A DNA stretch of 64,000 nucleotides from Euclidia mi (GCA_944739405.2 OX123193.2:23611516-23675515), one strand, 5' to 3'; shown: positions 44,772 to 57,099, counted from the stretch's first letter. Notes: generated from the sequence alone by a model not told the origin. Made by a program: numbers and translations.

Positions 44772-45194
44772 TAGTTTCTCGAGTTAACGAGAGTTTTTCA
44801 TATGAATCTTTATCTGTAGGTGCTCTTCTTTGTGAAAAACGTATCAAAAACGGTTCGCTAGTTTTTGCGTGATAGTCTAAAACACTGACAGACAGAAAAT
44901 TATTCCAATAAATATTGTTTTGTGTTCTATATCCATAGCAATAAAATTATGCTATCGATAAAGAACTAATGCATGCATGTGTTCTATCACATGCATGCAT
45001 TAGCATTCCTCTTGAAATTTCGCCAAAATATTCTATGTACAGACAAAGTGCTCTTTGACTTTCAGCTATTTGTAGTCCTCGGTGAAGTAAGTTCTTATGA
45101 ACAATGAATATTGAGTCTTTTTAGTGATTAATCTTTTTGAGTCAGTATAATTATGATAATTCAATATATTTTTTTAATTATTTTCTTTTCTAGT
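44772..45194. repeat. 0.4-kb tandem repeat unit, copy 2a
   Basis: CTAGTTTC(T/C)CGAGTTAACG to TTTTCTTTTCTAG. It contains the palindrome AATGCATGCATGTG / CACATGCATGCATT (44969-45002). It contains TATGATAATTCAATATATTT once, the uninterrupted version of the site hit by the LINE in copy 1. Confidence 0.8.
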
Positions 45195-45202
45195 TAGTAG
45201 TT

Positions 45203-45607
45203 CTAGTTTCCCGAGTTAACGAGACTTTTTCATATGACTCTATATCTGCAGGTGCTCTTCTTTGTGAAAAACGTAAATCCGTTCGCTAGTTTTTGCGTGA
45301 TAGTCTAAAACACTGACATACAGAAAATAATTCCAATAAATATTGTTTTGGGTTCTATATCGATAGCAATAAAATTATGCTATCGATAAAGAACTAATGC
45401 ATGCATGTGTTCTATCACATGCTTGCATTAGCATTCCTCTTGAAATTTCGCCAAAATATTCAATGTACAGACAAAGTGCTCTTTGACTTTCAGCTATTTG
45501 TAGTTCTCGGTGAAGTAAGTTCTTATGTACAATGAATATTGAGTCTTTTTAGTGATTAATCTTTTTGAGTCCGTACAAATATGATAATTAAATATTTTCT
45601 TTTCTAG
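45203..45607. repeat. 0.4-kb tandem repeat unit, copy 2b
   Basis: Direct tandem neighbour of 44772-45194 with the same landmarks. Its right edge TTTTCTTTTCTAGAAGCAGA matches 7599-7618, where duplication block 1 starts. Confidence 0.8.
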
Positions 45608-46037
45608 AAGCAGAACCGGTTAAATTATTTTTAAACCTGTGATTTTTCTGTATTTTCGCGAAGATACTATCTGCTTCGTATACCTTCCTTTGTCGCCTCT
45701 CACAACACCCACAAAGGGGAATGCCGTAGTGACATTTTGTATGATTAATTCGTCACCGAAAGAAGTGACCATGGTCTACAACCTAGGTGGAGATTTATTA
45801 TCATCGCCAAAAAGAAAAGAAACTCTGTACTTGATTTCGTAATACTTTATTAGGTATGAACATCGCGTTATTATAAATTCACGTAAAATGGCAGTAGCCA
45901 ACCTTTCAACATTACAAAATCCATGCCAAGAACTCCGTTATCATACTCCTACTAAAGTAACAATATTTTATCAATAATGGTCGAGCGCCGGTATAGATTA
46001 GGAAATTTCTCATTACAATGTATGCAAGTACTTACTT

Positions 46038-47825
46038 TTAAGTAAGAGTATCTCTGCTTAACGCCGTAAGTTGTACCTTCACCATAACAATCTCACAAAT
46101 GAATACGAATAAAGATATAGAACTCCCAATAAAAAACATTGTAAAGTTGTCATACAGATAGCTTAGCTTCAATTTAATTGTTTTATTTTTTATATTTTTC
46201 AATTTACACTTCAATGCAATCTTGCGGTATAATTCGCTGGCATGTTTATTTAACAATCCGCCTGACATGGCCTTATATAAAAAATGATTTAAGGGTTTTA
46301 ATAAAATCGAACCACGACGTAGAAACACGACTCGCAATAGCATAACATAGGGATCCCTTAATCGATAGAGATTTAATTTGCAGTTCTTGTCAACTAATTG
46401 TGGACCATAGATATTAAAGACAGAATTTGCCATTATTGTGTAAAATGACTTATCTGGACTGTTTTTCACTTCCATCAAACAAGCCAACCTTGAATCGCAA
46501 TCTCTATCATATTTCACAGTACCCCTATTTGGAAATTCCCTGGATAGTAGTAACTTTTTGCTTCTAAGTTCTTCAACACTCTTTGGCTCATAACCTTTTA
46601 CCGGGCTCGCTATTACACTGTATAATGACGCATGAAACAGGTACGGCATTATAAGAGCAAACAACAAAATACTTGCAAAAACTAGTCTTTGGGGCAATTT
46701 ATTGTTGATGATTTTAACATTGGTTTTGCCTAAAATGTATCCAAATACAAGAAATATGACACGGCAAGCGTGGTTTCTCCGTGATGGAAATATGTCTAAT
46801 AATATAGCAGCTACACAAAAAAATACAAATACGATGCAGCCTGCTACACAAGAATAAAAACAACGATTTAAAACAGCTGCTCATGGCGCCAGTTTTTTTG
46901 CTCGTGGTAGCACATAGATCAAATAATCTATTGCTAAAGGATATGTGTATGATAACAACCCTGCCTTGTTATGATATGTATGTGCCGTTCGCAGAGTAAA
47001 GCCTCCTACAGCGCCTTCCACTTCGGTTCCATTATCTCTACGGAGCATATCTTTTGTGGATTCGATGGCACTGTTGCCGTAGCTATCTAATTCGGACTGT
47101 AAAATAAAGTCTATTTTGACACCTGTGCTATTTTGAAATAAATTTAACATGTGTTCCTCAGTACCTTCTAAGGTTGGATTGTCAAAATTGATAAAAGGCC
47201 ATGCATTTTGTACTACAAATTTAAAATGACATCCATCTAAACCAGCTCTTCTCACAAGTGCTGGTAAAATATTTCTGTCAATATATCTAGAACATCGCGA
47301 CACAAATACAAGTTGTTCAGTTTTAATACAAGAAGTGTTGGAAGTTTTATTAAACTCATACACAGCGTGGTCGTTATCTAGATCCGAAATAACTATAACA
47401 TCGAAAATATTCCGTTCATGAAGCATTTTACTTAAATGTTTAATATTGTCTCTTATATCTTGTACGTAAATAATAAATCTAGCTGCAGGATTCCAATATC
47501 TATCTCTAGATATTTCAGTTAATGCTATATCTAATGTTGCATAATATTCACTCATAACCATATAAGCAACGGTAGGTATGGTGCCGACGTGTGTTTTCCG
47601 TACATGGTCTCTTACAAGAAATTGTATACCGCCCAATTTATGCAATACAGCCATATTCAGATCAACATCAACGTTTATGACAGTGAGTGTATGTATGTGT
47701 GATTTCCATTCTTCTATAAATTTTACAACGCAATTACTAAGCGCTTCAGCTTGATTACTATGTTGATGCTCAACAAATGCGTTTGCACAAGATAAACTCA
47801 GAATACACAAAAGATATTTCTTCAT
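46038..47825 (-). pseudogene. Divergent ionotropic receptor A2, full length with one in-frame TGA
   Basis: Exactly as long as A1 (1,788 nt), with no indel. Codon 315, TGG (Trp) in A1 at 8878-8880, is TGA here at 46881-46883. It lies just before M1, at the end of S1 (context KLAP-stop-AAVLNRC). The rest of the frame is open: M1 about 322-346, pore 354-372, M2 379-404, S2 and M3 561-582 are all preserved, and other differences are scattered substitutions such as H265N in the S1 region. A normal stop would give a secreted 314-residue N-terminal/S1 fragment. The lack of further damage means the stop is recent, an allele or sequencing difference, or tolerated by readthrough. It is called a pseudogene for now. 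The next base after TGA is G. Confidence 0.8.
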
Positions 47826-48039
47826 TATTATTAAACGCTCAAATTGACCGCACTAGGAAAGCTGACATGAAGGTATTAAAACTATTTCATATTATGTTTT
47901 GTAGCCATTTTACAATATGCTATTAATTCGAACATTAATCATTTGTAAAATCTTCCATCAACACTGGTACACCTGTCACTTTCTGGACAAATAAAATTAT
48001 TAATGTAAAACTAGTTACACGAATAATGTAATTACATCA
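47826..48039. other. Upstream region of IR gene A2
   Basis: Nearly the same as 9823-10050 upstream of A1. The putative promoter is therefore duplicated too, although no core element can be called. Confidence 0.4.
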
Positions 48040-48545
48040 TCCTAGCGCCATCCCGGTTACGATCCAAAGACATGGTCTCCGAGCCCGGGGTCCGCTTTTC
48101 TACAGTATCTCGTCTACTTCACACGGCCTTCGGCATCCCTGATGGTTAGTCCTTTGGTACGCATGCCATCCCTTTCGACGTCAAGCCAGCATTTCTTTAG
48201 CCTTTCCTTTGGTAAGTGGGATGGTAAGACACACTTGTTACCTACTTTACATGCCTGTTGTCATGAAACTTGGGCGTTTACGTGAAGGCTACCACGGGCC
48301 ACGTCTCACTGAGCTGTTCTTTCAGTTTAACCGTCGCCGCGTCGTTTAGGTGTCAAAAAAGTCACTACTCACCTCACGCCTTTTGGCCCAGACTACCAAA
48401 ATCCGTTCCTTAACGTCGCAATCGATGTCACCAGATGCGTAGTGTACAGGCCACAGGTCCTTTCGCTCGGCAATGTCGCCGCTTATGCGAACTGTCGCGC
48501 GATCTGTAGTGTTGCAGGCCAAGTACTCAATTACTTGAAAGCATA
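48040..48545 (-). pseudogene. RTE-like LINE C-terminal relic, block 2
   Basis: Duplicate of 10065-10560. The minus-strand upstream part stays open here (YLACNTTDRATVRISGDIAE, ASGDIDCDVKERILVVWAKR). It is interrupted at about 48310 relative to block 1 by a small deletion. Confidence 0.5.
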
Positions 48546-48701
48546 TCTTCATATCTTCACGCCTTTTATCCCCGATGGGGTAGGCAGAGGTGTATTACAC
48601 ACCCACACTTCGCCAGATATGTTTCGGTCCCAATTTAATAGGGGGCGAGCCTATTGCCATCTACCGGGCACATTATTAAGCGAGCGATAAAAGCTTGAAA
48701 T
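48543..48701 (-). mobile_element. SINE (family 2) fragment, private to block 2
   Basis: Bounded by the 14-bp duplication AATTACTTGAAAGC (48529-48542 and 48702-48715); block 1 has the related site once, at about 10558-10571. It is 5'-truncated and minus-oriented. Confidence 0.85.
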
Positions 48702-48739
48702 AATTACTTGAAAGCCTCATGAAGAATAATTGTTTCTCA

Positions 48740-49985
48740 GCAAATGCATGAATAGAATACTGTTTTTCAGCAGGTACGTGTAAGATCGACTGTTTTACAA
48801 CAGGTCCTTGTATGATCGACTATTTCTTGAATATGTAAATAACTGTTTCTGATCAAATGTTTGTACGAATCACTGCTTTTCAGCAAAGACCGCAAAAATG
48901 GACTGTTTCGCAAAAGGTACTTGAAAGATCGACTGTTTTTCGGCAGTTACTCTTACTTGTGTGATCGAATGATTTTCGATAGTTACTTGTATGATCGATT
49001 GTTTTTCGCCAGTTACTTGTAGGATCGACTGTTTTTCGCTAGCGACTTGTATGATCGACTGTTTTTCGCTAGTGACTTGTATGATCGACTGTTTGTCGCT
49101 AGTTAAGTATAATTGTATGATCGACTATTTTCCGGCAGGTACAGTTATGACAGACAATTTATTGGAAGGTACATGTAGAATTTACTGATTTCATCAAATA
49201 TATGTATATACGAAACACTGCTTCTTGCAGAGACTGCTAAAATAAAAATTTCAGAAAAAGAACTTACGGTCCATAGTCCATACGGACCATAAGGTCGACT
49301 GTATTTCGGCACTTAATTATATAATCGACAGTTTCTTGGCATGTTCATTTATGATACACTATTTTCTGGCTGGTATGTACATGTAGAATTTATTTTTCTC
49401 AGAAAATGGATGTATGAATGACTGTTATTCAGCATTAAGCTACTGGTTACATCGATCGTTTCTCAGCAGGTACTTATGATTGACTGTTTCTTTCAGGAAT
49501 ATTTCTAATCGACTATTCCTTAGTAGCTCCATATAAAGTAAACTGTTTCTCAGCAAATTCTTTTATGAAAGACTTTTCCAGCAGATACTGTAAACATAGA
49601 TTGTTACTTAGCTGGTACTTGTATGATCGACTCGTTCTCTAGTAGTGTTCTTTTATCATAGACTATTTCTGGCAATAAACATGTAGAAAATTCTAGTTCT
49701 CAGCAGGTACTTGTAATATAGAATGCCGTTCAAAAGTTACTAAAATGATCGACTGTTTTGTAGTTGGTACATTTTTGAAAGGCAATTTATTGCAGGAAAC
49801 CTGTAAAAAAAGGGTTTCTCACCAAATGCATAAATTAAATACTGTTTTTCAGCACGCAATGCAGTCGGCTCTTTCAGCAGGTAATTGTGTAAAAGACTCC
49901 TTCTTGTGAGTATTATAATAATAGAAAACTGTTTCCCAGTAAATGCCTATATGAAATTCCCTTGCCTCGACGATGGTGAGCAATG
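48740..49985. repeat. Diverged about 30-bp tandem array, block 2
   Basis: Uninterrupted version of the block 1 array. The best units (48960-49110) have a 30-bp period, so one frame reads a recurring ten-residue MIDCFS(L/P)(V/A)TC motif; this is a by-product of the period, not a gene. Confidence 0.75.
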
Positions 49986-50279
49986 ATAAATATCGTTGCT
50001 GGTATGAGCATCAGCTCTGCTGATATTTTGTCGGTCGGTGCTATGGTGGCAGTCTAGCGGACCAGCATGTCACTATCCCTATATATGTATCCGTATATAC
50101 ATATATACACTACCGCTCAAAAGTATTTGCCCACCTTGATTTAAGGGTGTTTGAAGAAAAATAATTTTCTTCTAATTGTACTAATTTTATTATGACAATT
50201 CATTGCCGTATGTTATAAAATCTAATACAGACAGTTTCCCTGTCATGATTTAACTAGAAAAACTTAAATAACCAAAAAG

Positions 50280-50490
50280 CAGGCACCAATAGCCTAGTGG
50301 ATATACCAACAGACTGCCGTGGTTCGAATCCACGGCGCGCACCACTGACTTTTCGAAGTTATGTGGTATTTAATTGTTAATTATCGCTCGCCTCGTTCCT
50401 CAGCGAGCATGTTGAAGCATCAGTCTTGCCTCTCGTGAACAGTTGTTGACAGTCGTTACTCGGAGGCAGTACCCTTAAATAAACTGTTAC
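50280..50490 (+). mobile_element. tRNA-derived SINE (family 1), block 2
   Basis: Duplicate of 13297-13510: TAGCCTAGTGG box A and GGTTCGAATCC box B. Confidence 0.75.
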
Positions 50491-50603
50491 TACTACCGAT
50501 GTATAAGTATGTATATATAAGCATGTATATGTATTATACGATATATAATAATTATACCTTGTAACTATTCCATACTTAAATTTATATAGTTAAATGCACC
50601 TAC

Positions 50604-51273
50604 CACATTTATCTCTGCACCACCAAGATTGACAGGTAGAGAATGCCAAAAGGCATTATGTCCACCATTATACACGATGTATGTCCATGAAAAATTAAAT
50701 AAATAAATAAACAAAATTCGGTCTCAACCCCTAGGGGTCGAGTATGAACTATGTTTAAGGGTCGAAAGGAAATGAAGAAAAAAAGACATATTTATTTCTG
50801 CATTTTGGTTATTTGCAACACTTATACAAGTCAAAACCCTATTCTAGATGATGCCGGCTTTTCATAACTAAATGATTTCTTGAAAATAAAGGCCGAAACA
50901 AACTCAGACTCATTGCCTTTTTGTCACTTCAATTTCTTTCATCTTATCTTAATTTTTTAAAGTCCAGGCAAAATTGGGGTTTAGTATGCGCGTACAAGAC
51001 AGGATATCGACTGACGTTTTTGATTGACTCAGCCCACTGATAGGTCGCATTCAACAGCCATCGTACGGCTCGAGCTTGATTGAGAGAGCCAGCGCGATCT
51101 GAATCACTATGCCTCTACGCCATCAGAAGGTGAATGCATAAGCGTGTCAGCCAAAGCCATCAGACAGGTTGCCATAACTATTTGTTTAAATGTTTACTAA
51201 TGCCGACATGCCTCACAACTTTACATTCTATTATATGGTTAAGTACATGTTGTAAACAAAATATTAAAATACA
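50604..51273. mobile_element. Insertion private to block 2, probable LINE 3' end
   Basis: Block 1 runs from GCACCTACCACGAAATG straight on; here about 0.67 kb intervenes. The left part AAAAGGCATTATGTCCACCA ... TAAATAAATAAATAAAC looks like a LINE 3' end with an AAAT tail. The remainder is unassigned and has no frame. Confidence 0.55.
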
Positions 51274-51474
51274 TGTCTTTCATTTAAAATGTCATTTAAG
51301 AATGTCTTAAAAAAGAGTATAATTATTTTACATAAGTAATTTTATAACATGCCAGAAAGGGATTTTAAATGACAAAAGAAAATAAATAAAACTACAAATG
51401 TCATGTCAAAAAATGTCAAAAAGTAAAAATATACATGTTGCAAAAGTAAATAAAAATAATCATATATCACTAAA

Positions 51475-51935
51475 TTAAAGTAAAAGGCAAACTGTATAAA
51501 ACGGCAATTAGACCCGCCATCCTATACGGCACAGAATGTTGGGCTTCTACTAAACAACACCTGTCAAAACTGCACGTGTCTGAAATGCGCATGTTACGCT
51601 GGTCAGCGGTTGGCACGATGCTCGACAAAGTACTCAACAGCCACGTCAGAGGAAGCTACAAGGTTGCACCCATTGCCGAGAAGGTAAAAGAGCGACGCCT
51701 TCAATAGTATGGACGTGTGTTCCGCCGTCCTGAAGACCACAATCATGATACAAGTGGCCCTAAATCTACCAACAACGACGCGACGCCGCGGAAGACCTCC
51801 TGCCACCTGGCTATCATCAGTCCAAAAAGATTTCAATGACATGAGGGTAGATGCTATGACCGCTCAAGATAGAGCAAAATGGAGAAGGCAGACAAGGAGA
51901 GCCGACCCCAGATAATGCGATAAGGTGAAGAAAAG
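51475..51935 (+). pseudogene. RTE-clade LINE C-terminal relic, block 2
   Basis: Duplicate of 13835-14290, again with GRPPATWLSSVQKDFND and DRAKWRRQTRRADP. It has the same TAG at the same place. Confidence 0.75.
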
Positions 51936-51974
51936 AAGATATACCACTAAATTTGAAAATATCAAAATTCCTAA

Positions 51975-52195
51975 TTTATAGACTCACGCCTGTTTACCCG
52001 AAGGGGTAGGCAGAGGCATATACGCCCACTTTTCGCCAGTGTTTTGATCCCACGTAATAGGTGGCGAGCCTATTGCCGCTTATCGGGATATTTTGTTTGC
52101 CAGCGCCTCGTCCGTTGATCGGCAGGTGCACCACTTGCAGGTGAGGTTTGCTTGGGACCCTAAGTTCTTGGTGGGAACCCTATGTACCCCACCCA
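51975..52195 (-). mobile_element. SINE (family 2 variant), block 2
   Basis: Duplicate of 14335-14570. Confidence 0.7.
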
Positions 52196-53640
52196 CCCAT
52201 TATAATAATGAAGTACAAGTCAATAATTAACCTACATCATACATGTCATTCTTTTAGCCTTAGTGCATATTGGAGAAACTCAATTTCAGGCACTTTATCT
52301 GTTAAAATATAATCCTTTACTGTGTAATAAGCTTTTGAACACAAGCTCTGTTTAATAAATACTTCGAATTAACCTGGAATTTTGTTGTAGAAACGTATGC
52401 AACAAGCATACTTACCGAGTAAGTAATTTTTTGCAGTATAATTGAAGGTAGAACAAGTTTGTTTCCAAAGTCGTGTATTTAATTTATGAATGTCGCTGAT
52501 TTTAGAAAACATATTTATTTGATATTTTTCCTGACATTTAACAAGTTCTCATAAATGTATTGAGATGCGACAGTCATTATCTTAATTTCCTTAACTTTTT
52601 CCCTCAGTGAATGTCTTGAACCAAGACTGTAAATTGCTCGAATAGCTCGCTTCTGCAGTACAAACACAGTCTGAATGTCAGCTGCATTGCACCATGATAA
52701 AATGCCATATGACATTATGCTGTGAAAATAACTAAAATATACTAATCTGGCGGTGTCTTTTGTTTAATTAATTTAAATGTGTATCTATATCAGGTAACTG
52801 ACGAATTTTATAAACCACGTACGCTGCAAAGCTAAGTCTATTCGATAACTTATCTATATGCGGGCTCCACTGTAGCTTTGAATCGAAGATTATGCATAAA
52901 ATTATGGTGTTATCTATAAGATCCAACTCTTCTCCATTCAAACATATGTTAGTCTTAACTTGTTTTTGGTGTTGAAATTCGTATACATTTTGTTTTTCTT
53001 TCATTTAACAGTAAACTGATAGCATTAAACCATTGAACTCATTAGAGTGTTATTTACATCGTCATTATTTGATTGTCTTCATCTAAGTTACATATACATA
53101 GGTGATGTATCTTCAGCAAATAACATTACTTCTTCATTATTTTGCATAATATATGGCAAATCATTAATATATATAAGGAAAAGAAATGGACCAAGAATTG
53201 AACCTTGCGGCACTCCCATTGTGACCACTGAACCCATAAAAACTTTTCCATTTACCTCAACTTTCTGTATCCTATTACTCAAATTCAATATTAGGACATC
53301 CAAAGTAGTGTTCTTAACTTCAAAGAGCTTCAAAGTAATGTAATTTCCTGGTCAATGTCTCATGAAAAACGCAATCAAAAGGCTTAGAGAAGTCACAAAA
53401 ATCTCCCAGAGTATCATGCAACTCCTCCCAGGCATCAAAAATACTATCTAAAAGCTCAACACCAGCATCGGTTGAAGAACGACCCCTAGTAAAACCAAAT
53501 CGTTTTGCATGTAGCTTATTGTTATTAAAATGAATTTAAAGCTGATCTAGAATTAACTTATATTTTTTTTTAATAAAAGTGAGTAGCACAGATATTGGTC
53601 TATAATTTGTGGGGTTAGTTGTGCTACCTGATTTAAATAA
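52196..53640 (-). pseudogene. LINE reverse-transcriptase relic, block 2
   Basis: Duplicate of 14580-15990: GVPQGSILGPFLFLIYINDL near 53200 and an eroded catalytic FAED box near 53120. The thumb MSYGILSWCNAADIQ starts at 52715. The same frame breaks are present, apart from small indels. Confidence 0.7.
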
Positions 53641-53724
53641 CAGAATATTTACTATTATCACCAAATACACATGTATTACAATAAAATTAAACTACTTAAA
53701 AAACTAAACTATCCTAAACTAAGG

Positions 53725-55720
53725 AATCGAACGAGGCAATAAAACTATGAAGCGTCTAAAAATTCCTCCGCAACGCTGTCGACCGGTAGCGTGCCCAGAA
53801 GGCTGGCAGTATTTCCACGTTGTATGGCAAAGCTTATTCTCTCTGTGAAATACAAACCAGCCTTCTGGTCACGGGAAGCATCGATCAGCCTTCTGGTGAT
53901 TTCTTTATATAGAGCGTGTATACTAGGGCCCTATGGCCCCACGTTTCGACCCTAAACGGCTCGGAAACGTAATTACCGGCTAGATTTCCACATTTGCGCC
54001 GTTTGAGAGCCTCCGCCGATGCAGCAGCAACGCCCGCTGATTCAGCTGTACTTGAAAGATGTGATGGCGCAAGGGTATCGACGCATGTCGCGTCCCACAC
54101 CTAAGGTCTTTTGACTGCACGGTTGGCGTAGTGGTTTAAGCGGCCGCCTCGCCGCTTGGTACTGCGCCGAGTGTTGTGGGTTCGATTCCCACACGAGACA
54201 ACACTTTGTGTGATCCATAAATTGTTGTTTCGAGTCTGGGTGTTCATTGTGTCCGTTAGTTGTATGTTTGTAAAGTCCCCCGCGACACAGGATTTATTCC
54301 TAGTGCGGGAGTTGTCTTTTTAAAAAGGAGAAAGGAAAAGGAGAAAAGGAGAAAGGTCTACCCATCTTCAAAGGTAAAAATGTCATACCATCTGGTCTCT
54401 TCCCATCGTCGCGTACCAAGCCATTAGGTTCAAGATGAGCTGGTACACCGGCGGTGACAAGAGCTCGACGGAGTATGTCATTAATATGGGCATGTCGGGA
54501 AATACGTCAAGCACTCCTGCTGCACGATAGGCCATGGTGGCCATGACTGTCGATGGCTTCACCGCAGTGACAGCGATGCGCGAAACGCAAACAGCTCTCA
54601 AGCGCAGGCAAGAAGCGAATGCTTGGTTTTCGATGGAGACTTCTTTGAAATTTGTATCGACCAACATAGTTCCTATGTTGGACGATGGAAGTGCTTGAAG
54701 TCCCGATTTCCACTCTCCCACAACCAACAAACGGGCGCGCTCTGCCACACTAGATGCAGTATTTAGAAGGTGATCTCTCATCTTGCTACAGAGTGGCCCG
54801 TCCCATTGTCTCTGAGAGAATAGATATCGGGGCAAGTCAGAGCTCGGGCAAGCCATTTTCCAAGCGTTAAAGGCATCAGGCTGGCACGGCACAACTTTTC
54901 TGGTTAATTCCTGAGTGCCGTGAACCGAGGCCGAAAATGCTGGTTGACTTATATCTGTAATTTTTCGAACGCCGAGGTCGACCGGATTGGATTGGCTGAA
55001 ATTTATCTGCCAAAATGGCACTGTAGTATTTACAGCACACAGCACAGATGGCTGCCATACGTCTGTAGGTACTCTCTAAGGCAATGGGCCGAATGCCACC
55101 ATCTTTTTTGCGTAGGGCGCACAAGTTAGCCCCGTGCCCCGTACAATAAGTCGGTGACATCTGTGGCCACATTGTCGGAGAGCATAAGGTTAATTAAAGC
55201 CGTCAGTGCCTTCAAAAGTGCATCATCAGCCTCTCCAGAACTTGCACTTGTGAGATCTTTCAAATGCTGAGGCGTTAAGCCGTCGAGGCCGCCAGCGGAT
55301 CCACTTCGGAAGAAACAGACGGTTTCAAATACTTCCTTGGCTGAAACATTTAGACAGTCATAATCCTCGTCCGGCATGTTGCAGTTGAGGTCATTAGCTG
55401 ACGCTGGGTGCTTACTGTTCAGACCTACTAGTGTGTCTGCAGAGTAAGGCGCCACCACATCGCTACTAAACAATAACCTAGACACCCCTTGAATGTCACC
55501 TTCCCTTAATTTGGACTCTACACATTGGTAAATTATTTTCTTATATCTATTTATAGTAAATTTAGGGTCAAAATTGTTAGCAGGATGGTTACAAAGGTGG
55601 TCTTTAATTTGGGCTGTCAAAGATTTTGATGTTGTCCGGTTGCTTTGAATGTGTAAAATCCTATACGGGAAGGTAGGGAAGTAACTATTCCCAAGCTATT
55701 TTAGAGTTGCTTGAACACGC
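53725..55720 (-). pseudogene. Retroelement with RPD/WDATCVDT endonuclease-like domain, block 2
   Basis: Duplicate of 16085-17800. It keeps GSAGGLDGLTPQHLKDLTS (about 55300), LCALRKKDGGIRPIAL (about 55100), FSQRQWDGPLC, KRPDGM (about 54400) and WDATCVDTLAPSHL (about 54085). The palm YxDD region is missing here too, so that deletion predates the duplication. A SINE (54110-54352) separates RPDGM from WDATCVDT. A stretch near 54640 (LHRKPSIR on the minus strand) is an extra about 20 bp relative to block 1. Confidence 0.6.
54110..54352 (+). mobile_element. tRNA-derived SINE (family 3), private to block 2
   Basis: Head: ACTGCACGGTTGGCGTAGTG (box A) and GTGGGTTCGATTCCCAC (box B with stem). The body has CCGCGACACAGGATTTATTC, and the tail is a GGAGAAAGGAAAAGGAGAAA purine tract. 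AAGGTCT flanks it (54103-54109, 54353-54359). Block 1 has the uninterrupted site near 16460. The head is the best tRNA-like one in the window but runs straight into the body, so it is a SINE. Confidence 0.85.
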
Positions 55721-56269
55721 TGGGCAGCGCACCAGGTTATTCAGCAACGGTGTGGTAGATTGATTTGCACTCAACTCCGCATCACTAATGTTTTCGCTTG
55801 TTGCTGGCATAAATGTTATTTTATTAACTTTAAACTTAAAATGATACAAAATGTTATTATTTACACATGACGTTTAACTTCTTGGTGACGGGACGTCGCC
55901 TAGGTGCCGGCGTCGCGTCACGTCACCGCTGTCTTCTAAACTTACTTACTAAATAAATTGTCGATTATAAAAATATAAAAAGGTATAAAAACACCAACAC
56001 AAGTTTTCACATTGTAAACTAATTGCAAAAACACTTCACACGTAGTTTTTAATAGATGCATAATTTGCCAGTTTTATATATTGGCAGATCGTGATATGTT
56101 TTTCTCAAATTTGTGCAGCCATGATCATCACACCTAAAAATCTGTTTGCCATTTTTTGGTTTTCGATGGAGACTTCTTTGATGGTTATTTTATTTTTCTA
56201 TGGAAAGTATTGTAAGCATATAGCAGTAATACACGTATATTGACTGATATTTGGTAATTTTATACAATA

Positions 56270-56520
56270 GTGCCTCGTTGGTCTCGCGGCATAAATGTGC
56301 GCGTGGGATTGGGAGATCTCGGGTTCGATCCCCGGGTCGGGCAAAGTGTTATTGGGTTTTTCCGTTAGGAAATTCTCAGTAGCAGCCCGGAGTCTGGTAA
56401 TGTGCCCGGTACGGCAATAGGCTCGCCCCTTATTACATTGGGTCCGAAACATAATTGGCGAAGTGTGAGTGTGTAATACACCTCTGACTACCCCTTCGGG
56501 GATAAAAGGCGTGAAGTTAT
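56270..56520 (+). mobile_element. Complete tRNA-headed SINE (family 2), block 2
   Basis: Head GTGCCTCGTTGGTCTCGCGG ... CTCGGGTTCGATCCCCGGGT, then GGGCAAAGTGTTATTGGGTT. The 3' end is CCCCTTCGGGGATAAAAGGC. The matching copy in block 1 lost its head. Confidence 0.8.
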
Positions 56521-56805
56521 GTTTTCTTATATTGACAAAATTGCTCGTCATTTTTATTAATTACTTTTTGTTCAAATTAATTAATGAACAAATCTTTATT
56601 TAGGGGTCGAGAGTGGACAAAATACAGCGAAGCGGCCACTTAAACCGTGCTACGTGCGCGTACTAACAGTGTAGTCGTTGTAGTCCCTAGCTTCCTCTGC
56701 TTGGAGGCTGTTTTTGAACCTCATTTTGCTGACGATTAGTTCTTTCTTGTTACACCTTGCTTATGATGGCTTTCAGATTCTTTAACTTTTAGACTTGGTC
56801 TAAGC

Positions 56806-57099
56806 TTGAGCCTGCGTTTTCAGGATCTGAGTCACCGTATAGTTATTTTATCTTCTGGTCTCGATTTTATCGCCATAGGTGATAATAAGTCAGTGGTCAT
56901 GGTGGTATGGTATCTGCGTAAGTTATTGAGGAGGCTAGTTCGTTGCATCATTCGTGAATTTGATATTCGCTACCTTGGGCCTTTAAAATCGCTGGAACTG
57001 GCGCTGGCTGATTTATATTTGCATCACGACGCCTGTTCCCCTGAGGCTGTTGAACAAGATACGCAGGATGAAATCGTACGAAGTAAGTTTAAACTATAA
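56806..57099 (+). other. Small reading frame upstream of IR gene B2, splice-donor-like end
   Basis: 97 codons, starting MSLRFQDLSHRIVILSS, with LRKLLRRLVRCIIREFDIRY and SLELALADLYLHHDACSPEA. A GTAAGT donor-like site lies near the end (CGAAGTAAGTTT). It is the longer version of 22487-22735. There is no recognised domain. It begins about 570 bp upstream of the receptor start on the same strand, so a 5' exon is possible but unproven. Confidence 0.3.

Noticed and set aside
48991..49188. Cys-rich repeated peptide frame (MIDCFS-type decapeptide)
   Set aside because: It arises from a 30-bp period in a tandem array; the other block has indels that break it.
54110..54190. Possible tRNA gene
   Set aside because: Box A and box B are good, but the sequence continues into a SINE body with a purine tail, has a target-site duplication and is missing from the duplicate block.
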